NCBI GenBank assembly: GCA_036961445.1 | Contig: JBALVO010000035.1 | Coordinates: forward strand, 1-32,361 | Source: JBALVO01 sp036961445 | GTDB taxonomy: Bacteria; Pseudomonadota; Gammaproteobacteria; Pseudomonadales; Halieaceae | Length of the DNA: 32,361 nt | Direction of reading: 5' to 3' | In this document: piece by piece, positions 7,327 through 16,203 of the stretch | Layout of the letters: every line of letters begins with the position of its first letter | Position numbering within the stretch: the first letter of the stretch is position 1 | Position numbers and translations under genes: made by a program | Notes under the pieces: model-generated | The model's input: only the letters and a program-made list of their open reading frames with translations | Told to the model about the DNA's origin: nothing | Databases searched by the model: none

Positions 7327-8964
7327 ATGGTATCTCGCCCCCTACTCCCTGATCTGCCAGCCCATAGCGAACTTCTCGCCCATGCGGACACGCTGCAATC
7401 AGTATCGATAGCGCAACTATTTACCGGCGACGCCGCTAGAGCCAGCGATTTCACGCTGCAGGCAGCGGGGTTGCAGCTGGATTATTCCAAGCACCTGCTG
7501 GACCGGGATACCCTGGCATCGTTATTGCGACTGGCGGAACAAGCCGGCATACAGCAGTGTATCGCCGCCCTGCTGGGCGGCGAGCACGTCAACAACACCG
7601 AGGATAGACCGGCCCTGCATACTCTGCTGCGGGCCTCAAGCGGTAGCGGCCTGGACGACAAGTTCCAGCAAGTGGTCAATGTGCGGTCGCGCATGCAGGA
7701 TTACGCACAACGCCTGAACCAGGGTCAATGCCTTGGCTACACAGGAGCAGTTATCACCGATGTCGTCAATATCGGTATCGGCGGCTCCGACCTCGGACCG
7801 CGGCTGGTAAGCGCGGCACTGAAACCCTTTCATGGCAGTGTCAGTTGCCACTACGTGGCCAATGTCGACCCTGCGGACCTGCAGGACACCTTGCTGGACC
7901 TGAATCCAGCATCGACCTTATTCATCATTTGCTCGAAATCCTTCCGCACCCAGGAAACTCTGACCAACGCCCAGGCTGCCAGGGATTGGATGCTCACTGC
8001 AGGCGCAGCCGAGGCAGACCTGGATAAGCACTTCCTGGCTATCACTACGAACCTGCAGGCCGCCGCGGCATTTGGCATATCGCCGGACAATTGCCTGCCA
8101 TTGTGGGACTGGGTGGGGGGACGCTACTCGGTGTGGTCAGCGGTGGGCCTGAGCTGCGCCATCGCCATTGGCTGGGATAACTTTGCGCAATTTTTGGCCG
8201 GAGCCGAGGCCATGGACCAACATTTTGGCAACGCCGACCCCGGGTCCAATATGCCATTGGTGATGAGCTTGCTGGAGGTGTGGTACGGCAATTTTTGGGG
8301 AGCCGGTAACCACGTAGTGCTGCCCTACGACAACGCCTTACAGCGTCTGCCTGATTTTCTGCAGCAATTGACCATGGAGAGCAACGGCAAACGGGTGAGT
8401 GTCGACGGCAGGACGCTGGATTATGCGACCGCGCCGGTACTGTGGGGCTCGGCTGGCACCATGGGACAGCATTCCTTTCACCAGCTGTTACACCAGGGTC
8501 GATTGCTGTGCCCGGCTGACTTTATCCTGCCGCTGACTACCCACACCGGCATGACACAACAACACCGCCAGCTGGTGGCCAACTGCCTGGCCCAGAGCCG
8601 CGCCCTGATGGTGGGTCGCTCCCCGGAAGATGCACATAATGCACTGTTACAGCGAGGACTCAGCACCACCGAGGCGGCGCAACTGGCACCGCACCTGGCA
8701 ATGCCGGGCAATCGGCCCAGTAGTGTCATCACCATGGATTCGCTCACTCCGGCCACCCTGGGAGCCCTGCTCGCGCTGTATGAACATCGCACGTTCTGTA
8801 GCGGCCAGTTATGGGGTGTTAACCCATTTGATCAATGGGGCGTAGAATTGGGCAAGGAAATCGGATCAGAGATTCTGGCGCGCATGGAAGGCAGTGGCAA
8901 CGACAGCGCGATGGATCCAGCGACCGACCGCCTGATGCGGGCCTGGCAGAACGCCCAGCAATAA
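7327..8964 (+). CDS. pgi: Glucose-6-phosphate isomerase
   Basis: It interconverts glucose-6-phosphate and fructose-6-phosphate. Family signatures are the IGIGGSDLGPRL loop, the GGRYSVWSAVGL phosphate-binding region, ESNGKR, GTMGQHSFHQLLHQG with the catalytic His, and NPFDQWGVELGKE with the C-terminal catalytic Lys. The length of 545 aa is close to the E. coli enzyme (549). It has its own promoter candidate and converges on algC with a 49-base gap. No strong terminator is visible there, only a 5-bp stem near 8980. It supplies fructose-6-phosphate to the mannose branch encoded opposite. Confidence 0.97.
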   Translation: MVSRPLLPDLPAHSELLAHADTLQSVSIAQLFTGDAARASDFTLQAAGLQLDYSKHLLDRDTLASLLRLAEQAGIQQCIAALLGGEHVNNTEDRPALHTLLRASSGSGLDDKFQQVVNVRSRMQDYAQRLNQGQCLGYTGAVITDVVNIGIGGSDLGPRLVSAALKPFHGSVSCHYVANVDPADLQDTLLDLNPASTLFIICSKSFRTQETLTNAQAARDWMLTAGAAEADLDKHFLAITTNLQAAAAFGISPDNCLPLWDWVGGRYSVWSAVGLSCAIAIGWDNFAQFLAGAEAMDQHFGNADPGSNMPLVMSLLEVWYGNFWGAGNHVVLPYDNALQRLPDFLQQLTMESNGKRVSVDGRTLDYATAPVLWGSAGTMGQHSFHQLLHQGRLLCPADFILPLTTHTGMTQQHRQLVANCLAQSRALMVGRSPEDAHNALLQRGLSTTEAAQLAPHLAMPGNRPSSVITMDSLTPATLGALLALYEHRTFCSGQLWGVNPFDQWGVELGKEIGSEILARMEGSGNDSAMDPATDRLMRAWQNAQQ

Positions 8965-9013
8965 CTGGACACTGCCTGCCAGGAATGCTGGCCGGCTCTG
9001 CCTCCCCGTGACG

Positions 9014-10372
9014 TCAGCCGTCTATCAGCGCCAGCAACTCAGCGGTTTTATCCGCCATCAAAGCCTGGTCACCGCGGGACTCCACATTGAGCCGCACCAC
9101 CGGCTCAGTATTGGACATACGCAAATTGAAGCGCCACTGCCCCATATCCATACTCAAACCATCCGTATGCTCTATGGATTGCGATTGCGCACGATAGAGT
9201 TCTTCCACTTTTGACAGCACCGCCGCAGGGTCCCCGATAGTACGATTGATCTCGCCACTGCAGGGGTAGGCGGCCATGCGTTCTTTCACCATGGCGGACA
9301 ACGACTGCCCACGGTTGCTGATCAGGCCGGTCACCAGCAACCAGGGGATCATGCCGCTATCGCAGTAAGCGAAATCGCGAAAGTAGTGATGGGCGCTCAT
9401 CTCACCGCCATAGACGGCGTTTTCCAGGCGCATGCGCTCCTTGATAAAGGCGTGGCCGGTTTTACTCTGCACCGCTTCGCCGCCCAGTGCCTCGACCATG
9501 GACACCGTATTCCAGGTAAAGCGGGGGTCGTGCACGATACGCGCCGGTCCCTGCGCCTTGAGAAAAGCTTCCGCGAGCAGGCCAACCACATAATAGCCTT
9601 CAATAAATTCGCCATTTTCATCGAAGAAGAAACAGCGGTCGAAGTCTCCATCCCAACCCAGCCCCAGATCAGCGCCGTGCTCGCGGACAGCAGCGATCGC
9701 CGCGGTGCGATTCTCAGGCAACAAGGGGTTGGGCACCCCGTTGGGGAAATTGCCATCTGCCTCATGATGCAACTTGATGAATTCAAAAGGCAGGTGCGTC
9801 TCGAGCAAGTCGACCACCCGCCCGGCACCCCCATTGCCTGCATCCACCACGATTTTCAAAGGTTTAAGGCTGGCCACATCCACGTAGGACAACAGGTGTT
9901 CAACGTAGGCGCCGGAGGTATCGAGTGCGTGCAACTGCCCGGGATTTTCCGCCGCGGTGAAATCATTCTGCTCGGCCAGCGCCTTGATATCAAACAAACC
10001 AGTATCGCCGGAGATCGGTCGCGACTCCTCACGCACAAACTTCATACCGTTGTAATCTTTGGGGTTGTGACTGGCCGTGATGGCGATACCGCCGTCCATA
10101 CCGGCGTGCGAGGTGGCGAAATAGATCTCCTCGGTACCACACAGGCCAATGTCATACACGTCCACGCCCTGCTCCAGCAGACCCCGGGTAACAGCCGCCT
10201 TGATCGCTTCACTGGTAAGACGGATATCGTGCCCCACTACCACCTGACGCGGCTTGACCACCGCGGCGAATGCGCGGCCAATACGGTAAGCGATCTCCTC
10301 ATTCAACTGGTCTGGCACACGACCGCGAACATCATAGGCTTTGAAGCAGGTGATTTCTTGCGCTGAGGACAT
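9014..10372 (-). CDS. algC: Phosphomannomutase/phosphoglucomutase
   Basis: It converts mannose-6-phosphate to mannose-1-phosphate and glucose-6-phosphate to glucose-1-phosphate. FKAYDVRGRVP (10-20) is the N-terminal PMM/PGM signature. The phosphoserine loop ITASHNPKDYNG (98-109) carries Ser101, the metal loop is DGDFDRC, the sugar-binding loop contains GGEMSAHHYF, and the C-terminal phosphate loop is RMSNTEP. At 452 aa it is close to P. aeruginosa AlgC (463). I chose the ATG at 10372; it lies four bases beyond the galU stop, so galU and algC are probably co-translated. It is the last gene of manC-galU-algC. The symbol follows homology to the bifunctional Pseudomonas enzyme. Confidence 0.93.
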   Translation of the reverse strand: MSSAQEITCFKAYDVRGRVPDQLNEEIAYRIGRAFAAVVKPRQVVVGHDIRLTSEAIKAAVTRGLLEQGVDVYDIGLCGTEEIYFATSHAGMDGGIAITASHNPKDYNGMKFVREESRPISGDTGLFDIKALAEQNDFTAAENPGQLHALDTSGAYVEHLLSYVDVASLKPLKIVVDAGNGGAGRVVDLLETHLPFEFIKLHHEADGNFPNGVPNPLLPENRTAAIAAVREHGADLGLGWDGDFDRCFFFDENGEFIEGYYVVGLLAEAFLKAQGPARIVHDPRFTWNTVSMVEALGGEAVQSKTGHAFIKERMRLENAVYGGEMSAHHYFRDFAYCDSGMIPWLLVTGLISNRGQSLSAMVKERMAAYPCSGEINRTIGDPAAVLSKVEELYRAQSQSIEHTDGLSMDMGQWRFNLRMSNTEPVVRLNVESRGDQALMADKTAELLALIDG

Positions 10373-10375
10373 CAA

Positions 10376-11203
10376 TTAATTCTCTGTGTAATAGTTTTCA
10401 TAAACATAGTTAGTGGCTTCCACGAAACCCGGCACGCTGCCGCAATCAAAGCGACGCCCCTGGAATTTGTAAGCCATAACGCAACCCCGTTTGGCCTGAA
10501 TCTGCAGCGCATCGGTGAGCTGAATCTCGCCATTGGCCCCGGGCCCAGTCTCGCGAATGATATCGAAGATATCCGGCGTCAATATATAGCGGCCGATAAT
10601 GGCGAGGTTTGACGGCGCATCCTTGGGGTCGGGCTTCTCGACCATCTCGTCCACGCGATAAATGCCGTCCTTGAGGCTTTCACCTGCGATAATGCCGTAT
10701 TTATGCGTTTGGTCCGCCGGCACTTCCTGGATAGCAACGATGGAACAGCGAAACTGTTTGAACAGTTCCGCCATTTGCGCCAATACACCGGGGCCATTGT
10801 TCAGGCACAAATCATCCGACAGCAAGACACCAAAAGGTTCATTGCCGATCAGCGATTCACCGGTAAGAATCGCATGTCCCAGTCCCTTCATCTCACGCTG
10901 GCGCACCATGGTGAAGACACCCTGGTCCAGCACACTGCGGATGCTCTTGAGGTAGACTTCCTTGCCGCTGCCGGAAATCTGGTGTTCCAGCTCATAGCTG
11001 ATATCAAAGTGATCGGCGATTGCCCGCTTGCCACGGCCGGTAACCATGGCGCAGGTGGTCATGCCCGCCTCTATCGCCTCCTCAACCCCGTATTGCACCA
11101 ACGGCTTGTTCACCACCGGCAACATCTCTTTGGGCATACTCTTGGTAGCGGGCAGGAAACGGGTCCCATAACCCGCCACTGGAAACAGACACTTCTTTAT
11201 CAT
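10376..11203 (-). CDS. galU: UTP-glucose-1-phosphate uridylyltransferase
   Basis: It makes UDP-glucose from UTP and glucose-1-phosphate. The nucleotide-binding start FPVAGYGTRFLPATKSMPKE and the following MLPVVNKPLVQYGVEE are diagnostic. LLSDDLC (metal-binding Asp), VEKPDPKDAPSNLAIIGRY and GEIQLTDAL follow. The length of 275 aa matches the family. AGGGAG precedes the ATG. It sits between manC and algC, whose product makes the glucose-1-phosphate it uses, so the three genes form a nucleotide-sugar operon. Confidence 0.97.
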   Translation of the reverse strand: MIKKCLFPVAGYGTRFLPATKSMPKEMLPVVNKPLVQYGVEEAIEAGMTTCAMVTGRGKRAIADHFDISYELEHQISGSGKEVYLKSIRSVLDQGVFTMVRQREMKGLGHAILTGESLIGNEPFGVLLSDDLCLNNGPGVLAQMAELFKQFRCSIVAIQEVPADQTHKYGIIAGESLKDGIYRVDEMVEKPDPKDAPSNLAIIGRYILTPDIFDIIRETGPGANGEIQLTDALQIQAKRGCVMAYKFQGRRFDCGSVPGFVEATNYVYENYYTEN

Positions 11204-11230
11204 TACACCAAACTCCCTGTAAATTTCTAA

Positions 11231-12640
11231 CTACTCGCCGCGGCCGTACACATCTTCAAAGCGCACAATATCGTCCTCGCCCAAATAGGCTCCGGATTGC
11301 ACCTCTATCAATTCCAAAGGAATGCGTCCGGGGTTGGACAAACGGTGGCGGTGTCCCAGCGGAATGTAAGTCGACTCGTCTTCCCCCAACATAAACACCT
11401 TCTCTTCACAGGTCACCTCGGCGGTACCATGCACAACAATCCAGTGCTCCGCGCGATGATGGTGCATCTGCAGGGACAGGGTCTGACCCGGAGTGACAAC
11501 AATACGTTTTACCTGAAAACGATCTGCCACCACCAGTGATTCATACGATCCCCAGGGGCGATAAACCTTGCGATGTAACGATGCCTCTGGACGCTGCTGC
11601 TCCTTCAACTGGTTCACTATCCGCTTGACGTCCTGCACATTGTTACGATCAGCCACCAGTATTGCATCAGCGGTTTCCACTACTACCAGGTTCGTCACAC
11701 CGGTAGCTGCCAGCAGTCGTGATTCACTGCGAAAGTAGCTATCGCTGCAATTATCCACAATGACATCACCGTTGATAACATTGCCGTTGGTGTCGCGCTC
11801 GGCCACGTCCCACAAGGCAGACCAGGCACCAACATCACTCCAGCCGCATTCGAGTGAAACCACACCGCCAAGGTCTGTCTTCTCCATCACCGCATAATCA
11901 ATACTGTCATTGGGGCACTGATCGAAAGCCTGCGCGTCCGGACGCACAAAATCCATGTCCACGCTGGCATTATCCATAGCCCGCTTACAGCAGGACAAAA
12001 TCTCCGGGGCATGCTTCCCGAGCTGCTCAAGATAAGTGCTCGCGCGCAGCAAAAACATACCGCTGTTCCACAGGTAGTTGCCGCTTTCCAGGTAAGCCTG
12101 CGCCGTGGCTGTGTCGGGTTTTTCGACAAAGCGGTCCAGGTCGTAAAGGTCTGCCTCTAAAGCGGAGCCGCACTTGATATAGCCATAGCCGGTTTCCGCA
12201 CTGGTGGGCACCACACCAAATGTCATCAACCGCCCCTGTTGCGCCAGGGGCACCGCCTTATTCACCGCTTCGACGAAAGCACTCACATCCTGGATCAAGT
12301 GGTCCGCGGGCAGCACCAATAGTAAAGCGTCTGGATCCGCAACGACCGCTTGCAATGCCGCCAGCGCTACCGCCGGAGCCGTATTGCGCCCCTGCGGCTC
12401 CAGGATAAGAGCGCCTGCCTCAATATTTACCTGGCGCAGCTGCTCTGCAACCATAAAGCGGTGCTCTTCATTACACACCACCAAAGGCGCGGCCTCCTCC
12501 AAGCCACAGGTGCGCTGCAAGGTGTCCTGTAGCATGGATAGCTCACCGGCCAGTGGCAGAAACTGCTTGGGATGCGCTTCGCGCGAGACTGGCCAAAGTC
12601 TGCTGCCGACACCACCAGAAAGAAGTACGGGGATTATCAT
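11231..12640 (-). CDS. manC: Mannose-1-phosphate guanylyltransferase/mannose-6-phosphate isomerase
   Basis: This is a two-domain type II PMI/GMP. The N-terminal nucleotidyltransferase shows LLSGGVGSRLWPVSREAHPK (7-26), VLPADHLI and the sugar-binding FVEKPD. The C-terminal cupin (about 350-465) has RPWGSYESL, the metal-binding LQMHHHRAEHW, and GTAEVTCEEKV with YIPLGHRH. The isomerase half makes mannose-6-phosphate and the guanylyltransferase half makes GDP-mannose; AlgC supplies the step between. At 469 aa it is similar to AlgA/WbpW. The start has an AAGGA site 5-6 bases upstream. It is the first gene of the operon and is divergent from fabA. Confidence 0.95.
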   Translation of the reverse strand: MIIPVLLSGGVGSRLWPVSREAHPKQFLPLAGELSMLQDTLQRTCGLEEAAPLVVCNEEHRFMVAEQLRQVNIEAGALILEPQGRNTAPAVALAALQAVVADPDALLLVLPADHLIQDVSAFVEAVNKAVPLAQQGRLMTFGVVPTSAETGYGYIKCGSALEADLYDLDRFVEKPDTATAQAYLESGNYLWNSGMFLLRASTYLEQLGKHAPEILSCCKRAMDNASVDMDFVRPDAQAFDQCPNDSIDYAVMEKTDLGGVVSLECGWSDVGAWSALWDVAERDTNGNVINGDVIVDNCSDSYFRSESRLLAATGVTNLVVVETADAILVADRNNVQDVKRIVNQLKEQQRPEASLHRKVYRPWGSYESLVVADRFQVKRIVVTPGQTLSLQMHHHRAEHWIVVHGTAEVTCEEKVFMLGEDESTYIPLGHRHRLSNPGRIPLELIEVQSGAYLGEDDIVRFEDVYGRGE

Positions 12641-12882
12641 CTGAATCCTTTATCACCAGCGCCGGTAGCGGTGAGTAGTTGCAGTAAGTATTACCGCGCA
12701 GCGGATGCTGCGACGGGCTACATGGTAGCCCAAGGCCATATTATTGGCCAGCAAAGCGCTGGACTTGTGAGTCTCAGCTATTAAAATAGAGTCGCTTACT
12801 CAGGCTCCACACTGCGCGGGGCAGACACTCTATTGCACATCCTGTGTGGCAGCATCAACATTGAGGCAATACTGGAAAATAT
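12641..12882. other. Divergent intergenic region between manC and fabA, with short palindromes
   Basis: This 242-base region must hold promoters for both genes, but I find no convincing 17-base-spaced pair for either strand. It contains two small symmetric sites: GGCCA (12734-12738) with TGGCC (12745-12749), and CTATT-AA-AATAG (12778-12789). The second could be part of a -10 region or a regulator site. I see nothing matching the E. coli FabR site closely. Confidence 0.35.
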
Positions 12883-13398
12883 ATGACGGGAAAAAACGCA
12901 TACTCCAAGGACGAATTAATCGCGTGCGGCAACGGCGAGTTATTCGGCCCTGGCAACGCCCAGCTACCGGTTGATAATATGTTGATGCTGGATCGTATTA
13001 TCCGCATCAATTCTGACGGTGGCAGCCACGGCAAGGGCGAGATAGTTGCGGAGTTGGATATCAATCCTGACTTGTGGTTTTTCGCCTGTCATTTTCCCGG
13101 CGACCCGGTCATGCCCGGCTGCCTGGGACTGGATGCCATGTGGCAGCTGGTGGGTTTTTTCCTGGGATGGCGTGGTAATGCAGGACGCGGTAGAGCACTG
13201 GGATGTGGCGAGGTTAAGTTTAGCGGGCAGGTGTTACCCAGCGCCTCCAGGGTAGTGTATACAATAAACTTGAAGCGGGTCATTGAACGCAAGCTAATTC
13301 TGGGAATCGCTGATGGCAACATCGCTGTAGATGGCAAAGAGATCTACCACGCGAAAGACCTGCGCGTTGGCCTGTTCTCATCCACGGAGTCATTTTAG
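12883..13398 (+). CDS. fabA: 3-hydroxydecanoyl-ACP dehydratase/isomerase
   Basis: It dehydrates 3-hydroxydecanoyl-ACP and isomerises the trans-2 product to cis-3-decenoyl-ACP, the branch point to unsaturated fatty acids in anaerobic synthesis. The catalytic His70 is in ACHFPGDPVMPGCLGLDAMWQL (68-89) with Asp84, the same numbering as E. coli. NMLMLDRI (32-39) is also typical. The length of 171 aa is standard. The ATG follows GGAAA. fabB begins 5 bases after the stop, a translationally coupled pair found almost only in organisms using this pathway. Confidence 0.98.
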   Translation: MTGKNAYSKDELIACGNGELFGPGNAQLPVDNMLMLDRIIRINSDGGSHGKGEIVAELDINPDLWFFACHFPGDPVMPGCLGLDAMWQLVGFFLGWRGNAGRGRALGCGEVKFSGQVLPSASRVVYTINLKRVIERKLILGIADGNIAVDGKEIYHAKDLRVGLFSSTESF

Positions 13399-13402
13399 GC
13401 TT

Positions 13403-14629
13403 ATGAGCAAACGAGTCGTAATTACCGGCCTGGGCATTGTTTCTTGCCTGGGGAACGATGCAGAATCAGTCACTCAGTCGCTGTATGAAGGCCGCTCTGG
13501 TATTAGCGTGCGCCAGGAGCAGATTGACGTGGGCATGCGCTCGCATGTAGCTGGCGCTGTGGACATAGATATCGCCGCACACATCGATAGAAAACAACTG
13601 CGATTTATGGGCGACGCGGCAGCGTACGCTTATATAGCAATGCAACAAGCAATAGCAGATTCCGGCCTGCCTGAGTCTGAAGTGTCGAATGTGCGCACCG
13701 GTATCATAGCGGGCTCTGGTGGGGCATCCTCCTCCAGCCAAACCGAGGCGGCGGACATCCTGCGTGATCGCGGCCTGCGCCGTGTCGGCCCTTACCGCGT
13801 CACCCAGACCATGGGCAGCACGGTATCTGCGTGTCTGGCCACACCCTTTAAAATCAAGGGCGTGAACTATTCGATCTCTTCTGCCTGCTCTACCAGTGCG
13901 CACTGTATTGGCAATGCCATGGAGCAAATCCAACTGGGCAAGCAGGACGTGGTGTTCGCCGGTGGCGGTGAGGAATTGCACTGGACCCTGAGCTGCCTGT
14001 TCGATGCCATGGGCGCACTGTCTACCAAGTATAATGACACACCAGAAAGGGCATCCCGCGCCTATGATGCCAACCGCGACGGTTTCGTCATCGCCGGCGG
14101 CGGCGGTATGCTGGTCGTTGAGGAACTGGAACACGCCAAGGCCAGGGGCGCAAAAATCTATGCTGAGCTGGTAGGATACGGCGCCACCTCGGATGGCTAC
14201 GATATGGTGTCACCCTCGGGTGAAGGCGCGGTGCGCTGCATGCAGCAGGCGCTGGCAACGGTGGATGGCCCGGTGGACTATATTAATGCTCACGGCACCA
14301 GCACACCGGCGGGCGACATGCAGGAACTCAAAGCGGTGCGACAGGCCTATGAAGACCGCGACCACATCCCGGTGGTCGGCTCTACCAAGTCTCTCTCGGG
14401 ACATTCTCTGGGTGCGGCTGGCGTGCAGGAAGCGATCTACTCTTTGATGATGCAGCAAAAGGGCTTTATCGCGGCGTCGGCAAATATTGAGGAACTGGAT
14501 CCGGAGGCTGAGGGTTTGCCTATTGCCCTCACACGTCATGATAATGTTGATTTGCAGCGCGTGATGTCTAACAGCTTTGGCTTTGGTGGCACTAACGCTT
14601 CTTTGGTGTTCCAGAAGTATTCCGACTAG
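13403..14629 (+). CDS. fabB: 3-oxoacyl-ACP synthase I (KAS I)
   Basis: It elongates cis-3-decenoyl-ACP and other acyl-ACPs with malonyl-ACP. The catalytic triad is Cys162 in SSACSTSAHC, His297 in NAHGTSTPAGD and His334 in KSLSGHSLGAAG, with Lys329; the C-terminus has the NSFGFGGTNAS loop. The length of 408 aa is close to E. coli FabB (406). I chose the ATG at 13403 because MSKRVVITGLGIVS is the family N-terminus; the longer frame from 13331 only overlaps fabA. It forms an operon with fabA and is followed by the repeat element described separately. Confidence 0.97.
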   Translation: MSKRVVITGLGIVSCLGNDAESVTQSLYEGRSGISVRQEQIDVGMRSHVAGAVDIDIAAHIDRKQLRFMGDAAAYAYIAMQQAIADSGLPESEVSNVRTGIIAGSGGASSSSQTEAADILRDRGLRRVGPYRVTQTMGSTVSACLATPFKIKGVNYSISSACSTSAHCIGNAMEQIQLGKQDVVFAGGGEELHWTLSCLFDAMGALSTKYNDTPERASRAYDANRDGFVIAGGGGMLVVEELEHAKARGAKIYAELVGYGATSDGYDMVSPSGEGAVRCMQQALATVDGPVDYINAHGTSTPAGDMQELKAVRQAYEDRDHIPVVGSTKSLSGHSLGAAGVQEAIYSLMMQQKGFIAASANIEELDPEAEGLPIALTRHDNVDLQRVMSNSFGFGGTNASLVFQKYSD

Positions 14630-14653
14630 CGAGCTGCAACTATCCGTTGGGCA

Positions 14654-14833
14654 CCGGTAGCAAGACCCGGTGGCTGACGGCCGCAAGCTTGCCACCATTT
14701 TCAGGCGGCTGCGCAACTCGACAAAAATTGCTGCGCAATTTTCTGGACTCGCACAGTGCTCGCCGAGATCTCCCGAAATTGGTGGCAAGCTTAAGCCGCG
14801 ACCTGATTGTCAGCCACCGGATCTTGCTACCGG
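14654..14833. repeat. Long imperfect inverted-repeat element between fabB and moeA
   Basis: The outer arms are 14654-14678 and 14809-14833, complementary at 24 of 25 positions. Inner arms 14685-14697 and 14780-14792 match at 13 of 13, and the match continues with small bulges inward. At the centre AAAATTGC (14724-14731) and GCAATTTT (14735-14742) form a further hairpin. The whole can fold as a cruciform or long RNA hairpin. No ORF is plausible in it. It lies between convergent genes, the usual place for REP/BIME- or MITE-like repeats, and could act as a two-way terminator. The family is not identified. Confidence 0.7.
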
Positions 14834-14840
14834 CCCCCTC
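14786..14840. repeat. 55-bp direct repeat, copy 1, ending at the gap
   Basis: This segment is identical over all 55 bases to 14941-14995. It ends exactly where the Ns begin, and the other copy begins exactly where they end. That pattern fits one sequence shared by two contig ends better than a true tandem repeat. Confidence 0.85.
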
Positions 14841-14940
14841 NNNNNNNNNNNNNNNNNNNNNNNNNNNNNNNNNNNNNNNNNNNNNNNNNNNNNNNNNNNN
14901 NNNNNNNNNNNNNNNNNNNNNNNNNNNNNNNNNNNNNNNN
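14841..14940. other. Scaffold gap of exactly 100 N
   Basis: One hundred consecutive Ns, a common placeholder for a gap of unknown size. True missing sequence may be zero, negative (overlap) or longer. Any reading frame crossing it is meaningless. Confidence 0.97.
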
Positions 14941-14995
14941 CAAGCTTAAGCCGCGACCTGATTGTCAGCCACCGGATCTTGCTACCGGCCCCCTC
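14941..14995. repeat. 55-bp direct repeat, copy 2, starting at the gap
   Basis: Identical to 14786-14840, containing the right outer arm of the inverted-repeat element (equivalent to 14964-14988). The moeA stop codon follows three bases later. Confidence 0.85.
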
Positions 14996-14997
14996 GA

Positions 14998-16203
14998 CTA
15001 ACGTGCTAATAAATCTAACAGCATCACCGCTACCTTTTGTCCTTCTGTCACCGTACTTCCTGACGGTATCACCGCCAGCGCGTTTGAGTGACTCACTGAA
15101 CTGAGCACTCCGGAACTCTGGTTATCGAATTTTCTGGCGGTTAAACCCTCGGGTGTATTTTCCAGGGTCACCCGCAGGTATTCCTGGCGGCTCCCGGGGC
15201 GCTCCACGGTGAAGGCGGCCTTCGCTTGCAGGCGCGGCGGCTCTGGCTCTACCGCGCCCTGCAGCTTTAACAGGAAAGGGCGGGCTATCAGGCAAAAGGT
15301 GACAAAGACTGAGGTGGGATTCCCGGGTAGACCAATAAAAGGCGTATCGCCGATTCTTCCGAATGCCAGGGGTTTACCGGGTTTGATGGCGAGTTTCCAC
15401 AGGGCGAGCTCTCCAAGGCGTTCTACCTGGGCTTTGACGTGATCCTCTTCTCCTACAGACACGCCACCGGAAGTGATAACGCAATCGGCGCTGGCGGCGG
15501 CGTGTTGCAGTGCCCGGGCGGTAATCTCTGGGTCATCGGCGATGATGCCGCCGTCGATAAACTCGATATTAAGCCCGCGTAGCAGGCCGGCCAGTGTGTA
15601 GCGATTGGAATTATATAGTTGCCCACCTTTTAACGCTCCGCTACCCGGCTCTACCAGTTCGTCACCGGTGGAAAGAACCGCAACGCGCAATGGGCGCAAC
15701 ACATTAACTGTAGCGCAACCAATAGAGGCAAGCAGGCCGATGTCCTGTGGGCGCAGCGTGCGGCCACGGGCAAGAATAGTTTCGCCCTCCGCGATATCCT
15801 GACCCCGGGGGCGGATGTTCTGGCCCGGCCTCACGTCACCTTCGATGCTAACCACACCAGCAACTTCGCTGCAGTTTTCCTGCATCACCACGGCATCCGC
15901 ATCGGTTGGGATCGGCGCGCCGGTAAATATTCGCGCAGCAGTACCGGGCTCCAGTGGCACGCCTAATGAGCCAGCGGGAATGCGTTGGCTTACCGGTATT
16001 GGCTGTGCGGCATCTGCTGCCCGCAGTGCATACCCGTCCATCGCACTATTATCATCACCGGGTACGGCAATCGGGGAAATTATATCGTCGGCGAGCACGT
16101 GGCCCAAGGCATCCAGTAGCGTTAGCTCGATAACATCGAGTATGGGCTCTGCTCTGGCCAGAACCTGCACCAGCGCCTCCGCCACCGGCAGCAATGCACT
16201 CAA
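14998..16203 (-). CDS. moeA: Molybdopterin molybdenumtransferase MoeA
   Basis: It inserts molybdate into adenylylated molybdopterin to complete the cofactor. Motifs are PGDDNSAMDGYALR (48-61), RPRGQDIAEGE, the STGDELVEPG region, ITSGGVSVGEEDHVK and LPGNPTSVFVTF. The C-terminal beta domain follows. At 401 aa it is close to E. coli MoeA (411). The likely start is TTG at 16203, overlapping the moaB TGA, with GAGGGAG about 8 bases upstream inside moaB; another TTG at 16194 is possible. It overlaps and is co-transcribed with moaB. Confidence 0.93.
   Translation of the reverse strand: MSALLPVAEALVQVLARAEPILDVIELTLLDALGHVLADDIISPIAVPGDDNSAMDGYALRAADAAQPIPVSQRIPAGSLGVPLEPGTAARIFTGAPIPTDADAVVMQENCSEVAGVVSIEGDVRPGQNIRPRGQDIAEGETILARGRTLRPQDIGLLASIGCATVNVLRPLRVAVLSTGDELVEPGSGALKGGQLYNSNRYTLAGLLRGLNIEFIDGGIIADDPEITARALQHAAASADCVITSGGVSVGEEDHVKAQVERLGELALWKLAIKPGKPLAFGRIGDTPFIGLPGNPTSVFVTFCLIARPFLLKLQGAVEPEPPRLQAKAAFTVERPGSRQEYLRVTLENTPEGLTARKFDNQSSGVLSSVSHSNALAVIPSGSTVTEGQKVAVMLLDLLAR

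Noticed and set aside
8965..9013. Bidirectional terminator between pgi and algC
   Set aside because: Only a 5-bp GCCAG/CTGGC stem without a T tract on either side.
9386..10366. 326-codon plus-strand frame opposite algC
   Set aside because: An antisense shadow of a well-conserved gene in GC-rich DNA; no motif or ribosome site.
12641..12882. FabR- or DesT-type operator before fabA
   Set aside because: The short palindromes present do not resemble the E. coli FabR site, and I cannot verify a DesT match by eye.
13466..14134. 222-codon minus-strand frame opposite fabB
   Set aside because: An antisense shadow of a gene with a complete catalytic triad; no independent support.
14647..15104. Reading frames running through the N gap and repeat element
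   Set aside because: They are translated partly from Ns and lie within inverted repeats or over the moeA end.
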